A DNA stretch of 64,000 bases, taken from contig NZ_JAFBEE010000002.1 in NCBI RefSeq assembly GCF_016908555.1, forward strand, positions 232,453 through 296,452, read 5' to 3'. Below the pieces are notes generated by a model. That model was not told the DNA's origin and did not search any database. It was given only the letters and a program-made list of their open reading frames with translations. Positions 16,819 through 26,758 of this stretch are shown piece by piece. Source of the stretch: Alkaliphilus hydrothermalis (GTDB lineage: Bacteria > Bacillota > Clostridia > Peptostreptococcales > Natronincolaceae). A program made the translations under genes and the position numbers. The first letter of the stretch is position 1, and each line of letters opens with the position of its first letter.

Positions 16819-17355
16819 ATGAATAAGCAACATGAAATTAGACTAAGTGGTTCTGGTGGTCAAGGATTAATACTTGGAGGAATCATTTTAGCTGAGGCTG
16901 CCCTAATTGATGGGAACAATGCTATTCAATCTCAATCCTATGGTCCAGAAGCCAGGGGAGGCGCCAGTAAAGCTGAAGTAATCATCAGTACTGAAGAAAT
17001 AGATTATCCAAAGGTAGATAAAGCAGACCTTTTGTTAGCCCTTACAGAAGTCGCATACGTAAAATATATTAAGAGTTTAAAAGAAGGCGGTATCTTAATC
17101 GTCGACGAGAATGTTAATGTTGAAGGAATTAACCCTTCTTATAGGGTTGTTCAAATACCAATTATTAACACCGCAACAGAAAAAATTGGGAAAAGTATGG
17201 TTGCCAATATCATAGCTTTAGGAGCAATCCAAGAGTTATCTAATGTAGTAACTAAGGAGGCTTTAGAAAAAGCTGTTTTAAAGAGAGTACCAAGAGGTAC
17301 GGAAGAATTAAATAAAGCAGCTCTTCAAGCAGGATATGAATTGGTATCAAAGTAG
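16819..17355 (+). CDS. korC: 2-oxoglutarate/2-oxoacid:ferredoxin oxidoreductase gamma subunit
   Basis: ATG chosen over an upstream TTG because it follows GGAGAG directly after the korB stop. 178 residues with the gamma-domain signature RLSGSGGQGLILGG and QSYGPEARGG. It binds CoA and completes the KorDABC complex; all four genes are tightly coupled. Confidence 0.94.
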   Translation: MNKQHEIRLSGSGGQGLILGGIILAEAALIDGNNAIQSQSYGPEARGGASKAEVIISTEEIDYPKVDKADLLLALTEVAYVKYIKSLKEGGILIVDENVNVEGINPSYRVVQIPIINTATEKIGKSMVANIIALGAIQELSNVVTKEALEKAVLKRVPRGTEELNKAALQAGYELVSK

Positions 17356-17381
17356 AGAAATAATTAATTAGGATGGTGTAT

Positions 17382-18254
17382 ATGATTGATGAGAAGAAGG
17401 ATTTGATTTTACAAATCCAAAAGAATTTTTCCAAATTAAGTAAAGGTCAAAAACTAATTGCTCAATTTATCATAGATAACTACGACAAAGCAGCCTTTAT
17501 GACTGCCTCAAAACTAGGGTTGAAGGTGGGTGTTAGTGAGTCTACAGTGGTTAGATTCGCCAATGCCCTTGGCTTTGAAGGATACCCAGAGTTACAAAAA
17601 GCCCTACAAGAAATTATTAAAACAAAGCTGACAACAGTTCAAAGAGTAGAGATGGCTAGTGAATTTTCCAATGAGGGGGCTATTCTAAAAAAAGTATTAA
17701 AATCTGATATGGAGAATATTAGAAATACTCTAGAGAATATTGATCCGAAAGATTTTCAAGCCGTAGTAGACCAAATCTTTTCAGCTAATCGAATTTACAT
17801 AGTGGGTCTGCGGAGCTCCACAGCCCTTGCAGAATACCTAGGCTTCTATCTAAACTTAATTCTGGATAACGTTAAGATCGTTGGATATGGTATTAGTGAT
17901 ATCTTTGAACAGATGCTACGTATATCAAAAGATGATTTGGTGATCGGAATAAGTTTCCCGAGATACTCTAATCGTACAATTGAAGTCCTTAATTATGCTA
18001 AGGAAGAAGGAGTACCCATCATTAGTATTACAGATAGCTTGCTTTCACCAGTAGCAGGATTATCTGACTACTGCTTGACGGGTAAAAGTAATATGGTTTC
18101 CTTTGTAGACTCCCTTGTTGCTCCACTGAGCTTAATTAATGCATTAATAGTAGCTGTCGGTATGCGGGAAAAAGAAGAAATTCGTGAGTGTTTTAATAAG
18201 CTGGAGAACATCTGGGAAAAGTATAATATCTATGACAATAAAAACCAATCATAA
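17382..18254 (+). CDS. MurR/RpiR-family transcriptional regulator
   Basis: About 290 residues: an N-terminal helix-turn-helix (QKLIAQFIIDNYDKAAFMTASKLG...VSESTVVRFANALGFEGYPELQ) and a C-terminal SIS domain (RIYIVGLRSSTALAEYLGFYL; VIGISFPRYS) that normally binds a sugar phosphate. An in-frame ATG at 17373 is an alternative start. It follows korC by 26 bases and may share its transcript, so it could report sugar status to this operon, but its target is unknown. Confidence 0.9.
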   Translation: MIDEKKDLILQIQKNFSKLSKGQKLIAQFIIDNYDKAAFMTASKLGLKVGVSESTVVRFANALGFEGYPELQKALQEIIKTKLTTVQRVEMASEFSNEGAILKKVLKSDMENIRNTLENIDPKDFQAVVDQIFSANRIYIVGLRSSTALAEYLGFYLNLILDNVKIVGYGISDIFEQMLRISKDDLVIGISFPRYSNRTIEVLNYAKEEGVPIISITDSLLSPVAGLSDYCLTGKSNMVSFVDSLVAPLSLINALIVAVGMREKEEIRECFNKLENIWEKYNIYDNKNQS

Positions 18255-18316
18255 ACACTTTTTTCTTTGTGTAAAGATACAAGTAGGCAAGAGTTGATAA
18301 ATTTATTAACAAACTC

Positions 18317-18346
18317 AGCTACCACCCAATGGGCGGTAGCTTTTTT
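18317..18346 (+). terminator. Terminator after the kor/rpiR transcript
   Basis: AGCTACCACCC pairs with GGGCGGTAGCT (one mismatch) and is followed by six T. Confidence 0.85.
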
Positions 18347-18510
18347 CAGATTACAAAAAAGTTATCATATGGAGGTAATAGAGTTATTGATTACAGCTAT
18401 TTCTTAAATAATATTTCCTCCATTGACAAACAATAGAAATACTAAGGAAATTATGATAACATAAACAAGGAGCAAATTTACCAATACATAGGGAAAAAGG
18501 GTGAAAATAA

Positions 18511-19143
18511 GTGAAGAAAATATACTTAGTCCGTCATGGGGAAACCAACTGGAATATTCAGGGTAGAACTCAAGGGTGGCAGGATTCTAGTCTAACAAAT
18601 GAGGGGTTACGTCAGGCTTCTTTAGTTGCTGAAAGATTGAAGTGGGAGAAGATCGATGTAGTTTTTTCCAGTAACCTAAAAAGGGCAAAATCCACTGCCC
18701 ATATCATCGCTGATGAATTAAATGTCCCCTGCCACCTAACAGAAGGGTTAAAGGAAATGGGTTTTGGACTTTGGGAAGGACTAACGGTGGAGGAAATCAG
18801 ACAGCAATTTCCCAATGAATTAGACCAGTGGCATACCACCCCCCATACAGCAATGATTCCAGAGGCAGAGGACTTAATAGCAGCACAAAAACGTATGGTA
18901 TATTTTTTTGAGGAAGTTATTCAGCGGGAGGAAGAAAATATCCTCCTAGTGAGTCATGGAACCAGTATCAAGCTCCTTCTGATGTTCTTTTTAGGTATGT
19001 CAATGGCAGACTTTTATAAACTGAAACAAGACAACTGCGCCATCAACCTTATCGAATTCAGGCAAAGAGGACCAGTTTTAATCAAGTATAATGATACATC
19101 CTACAGGGAAATACTTTTAAAGGGTGATTTTGATGGCAAATAA
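18511..19143 (+). CDS. Histidine phosphatase (phosphoglycerate mutase-like) family protein
   Basis: GTG start. 210 residues with LVRHGETNWN, which carries the phosphorylated histidine at residue 9, SSNLKRAKSTA, and VSHGTSIKLLL with the second catalytic histidine. It could be a broad phosphatase, a CobC-like alpha-ribazole phosphatase or a cofactor-dependent mutase; the motif set does not separate these. Overlaps the next gene by 11 bases. Confidence 0.9.
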   Translation: MKKIYLVRHGETNWNIQGRTQGWQDSSLTNEGLRQASLVAERLKWEKIDVVFSSNLKRAKSTAHIIADELNVPCHLTEGLKEMGFGLWEGLTVEEIRQQFPNELDQWHTTPHTAMIPEAEDLIAAQKRMVYFFEEVIQREEENILLVSHGTSIKLLLMFFLGMSMADFYKLKQDNCAINLIEFRQRGPVLIKYNDTSYREILLKGDFDGK

Positions 19144-20365
19144 TACAGTAATTGTGTTGGGTGGAGGTCCAGCAGGGCTGATGGCTGCCTGTACCGCAGC
19201 TACTCAAAATAAAAAGGTAATATTGGTTGAGAAAAACAAGGAAATAGGTAAAAAATTAATGATTACAGGGGGCGGCCGCTGTAATTTAACAAACATAGCT
19301 ACTCCTGATGAAATGATAAAGAAGACCGTGAAGAATGGAAAATTTCTTTACAAGGCTCTCCACGGCTTTACAAGTCAAGATCTTATAAGCTACGTTGAAA
19401 AAAGAGGAGTGCCCTTAAAGGTAGAAGAGGGAGGAAAAGTTTTCCCTGTCACTAACCTAGCAAAGGATATAATAGCCCTATGGGATAGACTTCTACAGGA
19501 ACATAAGGTGCAGATATTATATGGAAACACCGCTAAAGAAATTATCTTTAAGGATCAGAAAATAACAGGACTGAAATTGGATAATAATAAAATTATAGAA
19601 GCAACCAGTTTAATTGTGGCTACAGGCGGGCAATCATATCCTGCTACTGGAAGTACGGGAGAAGGGTATAGTTTAGTGACCCCTTTAGGACATACGATTA
19701 TTCCACCAAAACCAAGTTTAGTTCCTATTGCTATTAGTGAAGAGTGGATTAAAGAATTGATGGGAATTTCTTTAGAAAAGGTAAGGGTTACTGCCGGTGT
19801 TGATAAAAAGAAAAAGATTGTAAGGGAAGGTGCCATGATTTTTACCCACTTTGGCCTATCGGGACCAGCTATTTTAGAAATGTCCGCATACTTAAATCAA
19901 TACTTATTGGAAAAATCGGTTAAACTAAGAATAGATTTCTTACCTGACACCACTACTGAAGAGTTGGAGAGCCTTCTTATGGAAGGCCAACAAGGGAAGA
20001 ATAAAGCACTAAAGACAGTGATCAATCAACTACTGCCTAAAAATCTAACATCAAAACTATTAGAAGTACTAAAAATAGATGGGGATACAAATCTAAATCA
20101 ATTGACAAAGAAAAATAGAAACATATTAGTACATAATCTTAAAGAAATGGAACTAACTGCCTCAGGGTTAAGGAGTTTAAAGGAAGCAATCGTAACCTCA
20201 GGAGGAGTATCTGTAAAGGAAATTGACCCTAAAACAATGGAGTCAAAATTAATCAAGGGGCTTTTCTTTTGTGGAGAAGTAATTGATGTTGATGCCTTGA
20301 CAGGGGGATACAATCTACAGATTGCATTTTCAACTGGATATTCTGCAGGACTTCACGCATTTTAA
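19133..20365 (+). CDS. HI0933/YtfP-family FAD-dependent oxidoreductase
   Basis: 410 residues from the ATG that follows AAAGGG. VIVLGGGPAGLMAACTAA is the dinucleotide-binding GxGxxG/A loop, and MITGGGRCNLTN and the C-terminal GGVSVKEIDPKTMESKLIKGLFFCGEVIDVDA-type region (here GLFFCGEVIDVDALTGGYN) are hallmarks of the HI0933 group. Substrate not known. Translationally coupled to the upstream phosphatase gene. Confidence 0.9.
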   Translation: MANNTVIVLGGGPAGLMAACTAATQNKKVILVEKNKEIGKKLMITGGGRCNLTNIATPDEMIKKTVKNGKFLYKALHGFTSQDLISYVEKRGVPLKVEEGGKVFPVTNLAKDIIALWDRLLQEHKVQILYGNTAKEIIFKDQKITGLKLDNNKIIEATSLIVATGGQSYPATGSTGEGYSLVTPLGHTIIPPKPSLVPIAISEEWIKELMGISLEKVRVTAGVDKKKKIVREGAMIFTHFGLSGPAILEMSAYLNQYLLEKSVKLRIDFLPDTTTEELESLLMEGQQGKNKALKTVINQLLPKNLTSKLLEVLKIDGDTNLNQLTKKNRNILVHNLKEMELTASGLRSLKEAIVTSGGVSVKEIDPKTMESKLIKGLFFCGEVIDVDALTGGYNLQIAFSTGYSAGLHAF

Positions 20366-20388
20366 TAATCATGAAGGAGGGAGATTAA

Positions 20389-20832
20389 GTGAAGAACAAA
20401 TGGATTACCCAACTAGAGAGAGTATTAGTCCTAGGTGCTGTCGTTTTAATGTTATCGGTAATTGGTCTGAATGCTAGAAGCACCCTACAGAGTCAGCAAA
20501 AAACTGTGCTACAGATTAATTCAAAAGCTTATAATTTACAATCGGAAATCTCCCCCAATGGTGAAGTAGTCGTGAAAATTGATGACATAAAAAATTATCC
20601 AAGATTAGAATTATTGGTTAATGGGGTAGTTTATAAGATGTTTGGAAATGAGAAGGAAATAGTAGTTGAGGTACAGAATGGAGATTTACTCCAGGTCAAT
20701 GGATCAATGTATAATGAAGAAATTAGAATCGTTATGTCAAAAAAAACAAATAATATCACATTCCCAAGCAGGCAAGTACAAGTGGTTACACAAAGCAATA
20801 TAAAGGTCCTTTCAACTATTCGTACTCAATGA
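20389..20832 (+). CDS. Membrane-anchored hypothetical protein
   Basis: GTG start after AAGGAGGG. 147 residues with one N-terminal transmembrane segment (about residues 11-27) and a soluble, strand-rich exterior or cytosolic domain with two VVVK/IVVE-type strands. No recognised family. It follows the flavoprotein by 23 bases and precedes cmk, so it probably belongs to the same transcript. Confidence 0.7.
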   Translation: MKNKWITQLERVLVLGAVVLMLSVIGLNARSTLQSQQKTVLQINSKAYNLQSEISPNGEVVVKIDDIKNYPRLELLVNGVVYKMFGNEKEIVVEVQNGDLLQVNGSMYNEEIRIVMSKKTNNITFPSRQVQVVTQSNIKVLSTIRTQ

Positions 20833-20932
20833 CTTGAGTAATTCATAAAACTAATGTATAATTTGTATAGACTAAAAAGCGCCATTGACAGGTGATGGAA
20901 TTGGTCAATATTTGATATTATCAGACTGTTAA

Positions 20933-20985
20933 AAGTTTTTCATTGGAAATTTTTCAACAGTCTAAACCACCTTTATGGGTGGTTT
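20933..20985 (+). terminator. Two consecutive hairpins in the cmk leader
   Basis: AGACTGTT (20933-20940) pairs with AACAGTCT (20956-20963), and AAACCACC (20964-20971) pairs with GGTGGTTT (20978-20985). They abut without a gap. T-runs are weak, so they may terminate the upstream transcript or form a cmk leader structure. Confidence 0.5.
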
Positions 20986-21009
20986 ATATTGTTAATAGGA
21001 GGAAAACAA

Positions 21010-21678
21010 ATGAAGGCAGTACAGGTTGCCATTGATGGCCCTGCTGGTGCAGGTAAGAGTACGATTGCAAAGAAAATTGCAAAAGAGTTGAATTATATTT
21101 ATATTGATACTGGAGCAATGTATAGAGCCCTTACCTTTCATGTACTCCGGTCGGGAACACCTCTCCATCTTGAGGAAGAAATCATCAAATTGGCTAAAGA
21201 AACAAGTATAGTATTTGAAGATGGGAATATTTACCTTAACCAAATAAATGTTAATGAAGAGGTACGCAGTAATGAAGTAAGTGTAAATGTCTCCTTCATC
21301 GCCCAAATACCAGAAGTAAGAGAAATATTAGTGGCAATGCAAAAAACGATTGCAGCTAATCATAACGTGGTAATGGATGGTAGAGACATTGGTACAAACG
21401 TGCTTCCAAACGCTACCCTAAAAATATTTCTGACAGCATCCGTAAAAGAGCGGGCAAGAAGAAGATATCAAGAACTACATAAAAATGGAACTAACGACAT
21501 AAACTTAGAGGAAATAGAAGATCAAATTCAGAGAAGAGATGAAATCGATGCTGGAAGAAGTTGCTCTCCATTAGTAAAGGCAGAAGATGCAATCTTAATT
21601 GATACTACCGGTCTGGCAATTGACGAAGTCTGTAGTAAAATTATAAAATTACTAAATAAAAAACCAGCCTTACAATAA
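21010..21678 (+). CDS. cmk: Cytidylate kinase
   Basis: ATG taken with AGGAGG upstream; the longer frame only adds the binding site itself. 222 residues with the P-loop IDGPAGAGKSTIAK at the N-terminus, DTGAMYRA and DGRDIGTNVLP for CMP binding and RDEIDAGRS lid residues. Phosphorylates CMP and dCMP. First gene of the common clostridial cluster cmk-ispH-S1 protein. Confidence 0.97.
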   Translation: MKAVQVAIDGPAGAGKSTIAKKIAKELNYIYIDTGAMYRALTFHVLRSGTPLHLEEEIIKLAKETSIVFEDGNIYLNQINVNEEVRSNEVSVNVSFIAQIPEVREILVAMQKTIAANHNVVMDGRDIGTNVLPNATLKIFLTASVKERARRRYQELHKNGTNDINLEEIEDQIQRRDEIDAGRSCSPLVKAEDAILIDTTGLAIDEVCSKIIKLLNKKPALQ

Positions 21679-21793
21679 TATTTAATTAATCGAGTAAATT
21701 TATTTGAAAGAAAAGAAGGATTTCAGCATATTTTATAGAAATTTTATAGGTCTATGTGTTAGTTAGCACATATTCTTAGGAGGCTATGACAGT

Positions 21794-22636
21794 ATGAAAG
21801 TAATTCTAGCAGAAAACTCAGGTTTCTGTTTTGGTGTAAAAAAAGCAATCGACACAGCATTTAATGAAGTAGAGGCAAAAAATGAACACAAGCTTTATAC
21901 ATTGGGGCCGCTTATTCATAACCCGCAAGTAGTAGAAGAACTCAAGCAAAAGGGTATCGATGTTATTGAAGACCTGGAAGAAGTTCACTCTGGAAATGTT
22001 ATCATTAGATCCCACGGGGTTCCTGAAAAAATCTACCGTGAAGCAGAAGAAAAGGGAATAATTTTAACAGATTCAACTTGTCCCTTTGTAAGCCGCATAC
22101 AAAAGATTGTAAAGGAATATTATGATAAAGGGTATCAGATTGCCATTATTGGTGACCCAAATCACCCAGAAGTTATCGGGATTAATGGTTGGTGTAATGA
22201 TGACGGTGTAATTCTTCAAAAAACAGAAAACATAGAGAAATTAAAAGAAGATAAACCTACATGTGTTGTAGTTCAAACAACCATGTCCCTTGTCTTGTAT
22301 GAAGAATTTATTGAGCTTATTAAGCACAAAATTTCTGATTTGCAAATATTTAATACCATATGTTTAGCCACCCGCAAAAGGCAAGATGCAGCTAGAAAAT
22401 TATCAAAAGAAGTTGATGCAATGATTGTAATAGGAGGTTATCATAGTTCTAATACACAAAAACTTGTAACTATTTGCAAGGAAGAAAAACCAAATGATAC
22501 TTTTCATATTGAAACTGTAGATGAGATTGACTTTGAAATCCTTAAAAAGTATGAAACCATAGGAATAACGGCTGGGGCATCGACCCCCCACAAGGTAGTT
22601 AACGAAGTGCTGGAAAAAATAAAAAATTTACTATAA
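21794..22636 (+). CDS. ispH: 4-hydroxy-3-methylbut-2-enyl diphosphate reductase
   Basis: 280 residues. The three cysteines that hold the Fe-S cluster are C12 (SGFCFGVKKA), C96 (STCPFV) and C190 (NTICLATRKRQ); HSGN-type and SHGVPE stretches bind the diphosphate. Last step of the MEP isoprenoid pathway. In many Clostridia the protein is fused to S1 domains; here those domains are a separate gene 28 bases downstream. Confidence 0.97.
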   Translation: MKVILAENSGFCFGVKKAIDTAFNEVEAKNEHKLYTLGPLIHNPQVVEELKQKGIDVIEDLEEVHSGNVIIRSHGVPEKIYREAEEKGIILTDSTCPFVSRIQKIVKEYYDKGYQIAIIGDPNHPEVIGINGWCNDDGVILQKTENIEKLKEDKPTCVVVQTTMSLVLYEEFIELIKHKISDLQIFNTICLATRKRQDAARKLSKEVDAMIVIGGYHSSNTQKLVTICKEEKPNDTFHIETVDEIDFEILKKYETIGITAGASTPHKVVNEVLEKIKNLL

Positions 22637-22664
22637 AAATGAAAATACTTAGGAGGTTATTATA

Positions 22665-23804
22665 ATGAGTGATATGCAAAATTTTATGGATGAAATTGAA
22701 AAATCAATGGTGAGATTACATAGTCATGATGTTGTTACAGGTAAAGTAATCAATGTAACTGATAATGAAATCATGGTTAATGTTGGATATAAATCTGACG
22801 GTATCATTCCAAGAGATGAAATCTCCAACGATTATTCAGTAAATCCTAGATCATTAGTGAAAATTGGGGATGAAATAAAAGTATACGTAATCAAAGTAGA
22901 TGATGGTGAAGGTAATGTATTGTTATCTAAAAAGCGTGTTGATATGGAAAAAGGTTGGGAAGATTTAGAAAAAATTAAAGATAGTGACGCTTTACTAGAA
23001 GCAAAAGTTGTAGAAGTAGTTAGAGGTGGAGTAATCGCAATTGCAAGAGGCATTAGATGTTTTATCCCAGCTAGTCAATTATCTGATACTTACGTGGAAG
23101 ATTTAACAACTTTCGTAGGTAAGAACTTTAATACCAGAGTAATTGAAATAGATCGAAGAAAAAATAAAGCTGTATTATCAAGAAAAGTTGTTCTAAAGCA
23201 AGAAAAAGAAGAAAGCAAGAAAGAAGTATTCTCTAATATTGAAAAGGGTCAAAGAATCTCTGGTACAGTCAGAAATATTGCTGACTTCGGAGCATTTGTT
23301 GATATCGGTGGAGTAGATGGTTTGGTTCATATTTCAGACTTATCTTGGAACCGTGTTAAGCATCCTTCTAACCTTTTAAAAGTAGGACAAAAAGTTGAGG
23401 TTGAAGTATTAGACTTTGATATGGATAAAGAAAGAATTTCTTTAGGTATGAAGCAATTACAACCGCAACCTTGGGATCTTGCTGAAGAAAAGTATCAAGT
23501 TGGGGAAGTTGTAACTGGTAAGGTAGTAAGAATGGTGGACTATGGTGCTTTTGTTGAGTTAGAACCAGGTTTAGATGGATTAGTTCATATTTCTGAAATC
23601 AGTGAAGGATATGTAAAGAAACCATCTGAAGTATTAGAAGTCGGACAAGAGGTTTCAGTAAAAGTACTTGAAGTAAATGCCGAACAAAAGCGTATTAGCT
23701 TAAGTATCTCAGCTGCTAATAAAACCGAAGTTGAGCCTGAATTCAAGAACGAAGAAGGTTCAGTAACAATTGGAGATGTTATTAATTCGGCTGATGATAA
23801 ATAA
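22665..23804 (+). CDS. S1-domain RNA-binding protein (RpsA-like)
   Basis: 379 residues with four S1 beta-barrels at about 18-85, 103-170, 190-260 and 275-345; the last two have the consensus GTVRNIADFGAFVDIGGVDG and GKVVRMVDYGAFVELEPGLDG. Short for ribosomal protein S1 of E. coli but normal for Firmicutes. Binds mRNA, probably on the ribosome. Same transcript as ispH. Confidence 0.93.
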   Translation: MSDMQNFMDEIEKSMVRLHSHDVVTGKVINVTDNEIMVNVGYKSDGIIPRDEISNDYSVNPRSLVKIGDEIKVYVIKVDDGEGNVLLSKKRVDMEKGWEDLEKIKDSDALLEAKVVEVVRGGVIAIARGIRCFIPASQLSDTYVEDLTTFVGKNFNTRVIEIDRRKNKAVLSRKVVLKQEKEESKKEVFSNIEKGQRISGTVRNIADFGAFVDIGGVDGLVHISDLSWNRVKHPSNLLKVGQKVEVEVLDFDMDKERISLGMKQLQPQPWDLAEEKYQVGEVVTGKVVRMVDYGAFVELEPGLDGLVHISEISEGYVKKPSEVLEVGQEVSVKVLEVNAEQKRISLSISAANKTEVEPEFKNEEGSVTIGDVINSADDK

Positions 23805-23828
23805 AGAGTCCTAGACTCTTTATTTTTT
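23803..23828 (+). terminator. Terminator of the cmk-ispH-S1 transcript
   Basis: AAAGAGTC pairs with GACTCTTT around a 3-base loop, followed by TATTTTTT. Confidence 0.85.
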
Positions 23829-23853
23829 CATTACGGTAAAAGGGGCGAAGAAT

Positions 23854-24627
23854 GTGGAGGGTTATCCTTTATTTATTGAGAAGATATATAAAAAAACTGG
23901 GATTGATTTAGCCAGCTACAAAGAGCGTCAAATGAAGCGTAGGATAGAATCCCTTATTACTAGAAATGGGTATACATCCTTTGAAGAGTATTTTAATGCC
24001 CTCTGTAAGGATGAAGACTTATTTAAAGAATTTATTAATTATCTAACCATTAATGTTTCTGAATTTTATAGAAACCCACAACAATGGGAAATGCTAGAAA
24101 GAGAAATTATTCCTAGTTTGATAGGTCAAAATAAGAACATTAAAATTTGGAGTGCAGCCTGCTCTACAGGTGAAGAACCATACTCTCTAGTGATGTTATT
24201 AACTAAATTCATGCCATTACAGGACATAAATATAATCGCTACAGATATTGATATGGGGGCTCTAAAAAAGGCACAGGAGGGAATTTATTCTCCTAAAAGC
24301 GTAGAAAATCTACCAAAGGAATTTGTTAGAGATTATTTCGATCTAGTTGAGGGTAAATATCGTATTAAAGATTCCATTAAAAAACAGGTATCTTTTAAAA
24401 AACATAATTTATTGGAGGATGCTTATCCTACTGGCTGTGATTTAATCATTTGTAGAAATGTAATGATTTATTTTACTGAAGAAACAAAAGGGAAAATATA
24501 TCATAAATTCTATGATGCGCTGAATAGTTGGGGATTACTTTTTGTTGGCAGTACAGAACAGATAATTTTACCTCAACGATACAAACTAACACCTGCTAAA
24601 ACATTTTTTTATAAAAAGCTGACATAA
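23854..24627 (+). CDS. cheR: CheR-type protein-glutamate methyltransferase
   Basis: GTG start. 257 residues: N-terminal helical domain (KRRIESLITRNGY), then a SAM domain with WSAACSTGEEPYSLVMLL, ATDIDMGAL and LIICRNVMIYFT. It methylates glutamates of chemoreceptors. No other chemotaxis gene is near, so it acts with a system encoded elsewhere. Confidence 0.95.
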   Translation: MEGYPLFIEKIYKKTGIDLASYKERQMKRRIESLITRNGYTSFEEYFNALCKDEDLFKEFINYLTINVSEFYRNPQQWEMLEREIIPSLIGQNKNIKIWSAACSTGEEPYSLVMLLTKFMPLQDINIIATDIDMGALKKAQEGIYSPKSVENLPKEFVRDYFDLVEGKYRIKDSIKKQVSFKKHNLLEDAYPTGCDLIICRNVMIYFTEETKGKIYHKFYDALNSWGLLFVGSTEQIILPQRYKLTPAKTFFYKKLT

Positions 24628-24695
24628 TATTTAAAATTTACCTCCATTTTTTTCTGGGGGATGTATATTGCATAATGTAGAAGGGAGGCTATTCA

Positions 24696-25745
24696 TTGAA
24701 GACGAAAGAACTTATTCAAATTTTAACCGAAGCATCAGGTGTATCAGGACATGAAGAGGAAGTCGCTGGAGTGATCGAAGGTTACTTAAAGGAATTTTGT
24801 GATGAATTAAAGAGGGATGCTCTAGGTAATATCATTGCATTAAAGAAGGGGACAAAGGGTAATAGTAAAGTTATGCTGGCGGCCCATATGGATGAAATTG
24901 GTTTGATGGTTAAAGACATTGATGAAAATGGATTTGTTCGCTTTACCAATATCGGAGGTGTTGATCAAAGAACCCTACTATGCCAAGAGGTCATAATTCA
25001 TGGTAAAGAAAAGGTATATGGGATTATAGGCGTAAAGCCACCTCACCTTACAACTGCCGAGGAGAGGGGTAAAGCCCTTACGATTGAGGAGTTAATGATT
25101 GATACTGGTTATCGCCAAGAGGAACTAAAGGATTTGATCTCGGTAGGGGATGTAGTTACGATTAAGAGAAATCTCATCAGCTTAAAAAATGATTGGATCT
25201 CTGGAAAAGCCCTAGACGATCGTGTTGGAGTAGCTGTTTTATACGCTTGTTTAAAGGAATTACAAGATGTTAATCACCAAGCTGATGTGTATTGTGTTGC
25301 AACTGTACAGGAGGAAATGGGAACGAGAGGTGCAGTTACCTCCACCTATGGAATCGACCCTGATATTGGGATTGCCATTGATGTTGGTTTTGGTAGAACT
25401 CCAGAACTAAGCCAATACTTAACGATAGAGCTGGATAAAGGACCAGCATTCACTACGGGACCAAACATTCATCCTGCTGTTTTTGACAGCCTGAAAACGG
25501 TTGCAAAGGATAACTATATAAGCTATCAAGTGGAAATTGCAACTGGAAGCACTGGAACTGATGCATGGCCTATGCAAATTACCAATGCTGGAGTAGCTAC
25601 AGGCGTGATCTCTATTCCTCTTAGATATATGCACACCTCTGTAGAAACCATCAGTATTTCCGATATTGAAAAGTCAGGAAAACTACTGGCTAAGTACATC
25701 ATGAGTTTAAATGATAAGAATATGGAGGAGTTCTTATGTTATTAG
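24696..25745 (+). CDS. M42-family metallo-aminopeptidase, copy 1
   Basis: TTG start after GGGAGG. 349 residues with the M42 metal site: AAHMDEIGLMV, ALDDRVG, VQEEMGTRGA (catalytic and metal-bridging glutamates), IAIDVGFG and MHTSVE. A central insert (residues about 70-165) is the PDZ-like dimerisation domain. Such enzymes form dodecameric aminopeptidases that finish peptide degradation (also annotated as endoglucanase FrvX). First of three tandem paralogues; overlaps the next by 10 bases. Confidence 0.93.
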   Translation: MKTKELIQILTEASGVSGHEEEVAGVIEGYLKEFCDELKRDALGNIIALKKGTKGNSKVMLAAHMDEIGLMVKDIDENGFVRFTNIGGVDQRTLLCQEVIIHGKEKVYGIIGVKPPHLTTAEERGKALTIEELMIDTGYRQEELKDLISVGDVVTIKRNLISLKNDWISGKALDDRVGVAVLYACLKELQDVNHQADVYCVATVQEEMGTRGAVTSTYGIDPDIGIAIDVGFGRTPELSQYLTIELDKGPAFTTGPNIHPAVFDSLKTVAKDNYISYQVEIATGSTGTDAWPMQITNAGVATGVISIPLRYMHTSVETISISDIEKSGKLLAKYIMSLNDKNMEEFLCY

Positions 25746-26758
25746 AAAAACTAGTAAATGCTTCAGGGGTTTCTGGAAATGAAAAGGAAGTAAGAAAAAT
25801 CATCTTAGAAGAGTTGAAGGGATACGTTGATGAAATCAAGGTAGACCGAATGGGAAATATTATTGCAAAGAAAAATGGTAAGAAGGATCAGCCCCATGTT
25901 GTACTTGCAGCCCATATGGATGAAGTAGGATTAATGGTTAAAGGGATTGATTCTGCAGGTCTAATCAAATTTGCACCAGTAGGGGGAGTAGATGCAAGAA
26001 TACTAGTATCAAAAGTAGTATTCGTTGGTCCTGACAAAGTTCCTGGTGTAATTGGTGCTAAAGCTATTCACATGCAAAAGCCCGAGGAAAGAAAGAAAGC
26101 TTTATCTATCGATGATTTATACATAGATATCGGATGCAAAAAACAAGAAGAAACAGAAAAGTATGTTTCAGTTGGAGACTATATTGTATTTGATGGGAGA
26201 TACACAGAATTTGGTAAAAATAGAGTGAAGGCTAAGGCCCTGGATGATCGTGTTGGTTGTGCCATTATGATAGACATCCTAAAAATGGATTTACCAGTGA
26301 CTGTAACAGGCACTTTTACCGTACAAGAAGAAATCGGACTTAGGGGTGCTGCAGTAGCGGCTAATCAAGTAAATGCTGATCTGGCGATTATCCTTGAAGG
26401 GACTACTTGTTCCGATGTTTCCGATGTGGAACCTCACCTACAAGTAACCGAACTTGACAAAGGACCAGCCATCTCCTTGATGGATAATACATCTATCTAT
26501 AATCGTAAATGGGTGGACTCCCTTGTTAGAACAGCAAAAGAAAACAATATTCCATGGCAATACCGTAGGACTACATTTGGTGGAAATGATGCTGGAAGAT
26601 TCCACTTAGCTAAAAGCGGAACGCCTTGCGTATCTTTAGCAGTTGCATGTAGATATATTCATTCACCAGTTTCAGTGATGAGTAAAGACGACTTTAAAAA
26701 TACTAAGGAACTAGTAATTAAATATCTGGAAAAGATGAGTAAAGGAGGACTGCTGTAA
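25736..26758 (+). CDS. M42-family metallo-aminopeptidase, copy 2
   Basis: 340 residues, ATG inside the 3' end of copy 1. Ligands: AAHMDEVGLMV, ALDDRVG, VQEEIGLRGA, ILEGTTCSD (Glu in place of the Asp seen in copies 1 and 3) and YIHSPV. The Glu/Asp difference at the metal site and divergent flanking loops suggest different peptide specificity from its neighbours. Confidence 0.93.
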   Translation: MLLEKLVNASGVSGNEKEVRKIILEELKGYVDEIKVDRMGNIIAKKNGKKDQPHVVLAAHMDEVGLMVKGIDSAGLIKFAPVGGVDARILVSKVVFVGPDKVPGVIGAKAIHMQKPEERKKALSIDDLYIDIGCKKQEETEKYVSVGDYIVFDGRYTEFGKNRVKAKALDDRVGCAIMIDILKMDLPVTVTGTFTVQEEIGLRGAAVAANQVNADLAIILEGTTCSDVSDVEPHLQVTELDKGPAISLMDNTSIYNRKWVDSLVRTAKENNIPWQYRRTTFGGNDAGRFHLAKSGTPCVSLAVACRYIHSPVSVMSKDDFKNTKELVIKYLEKMSKGGLL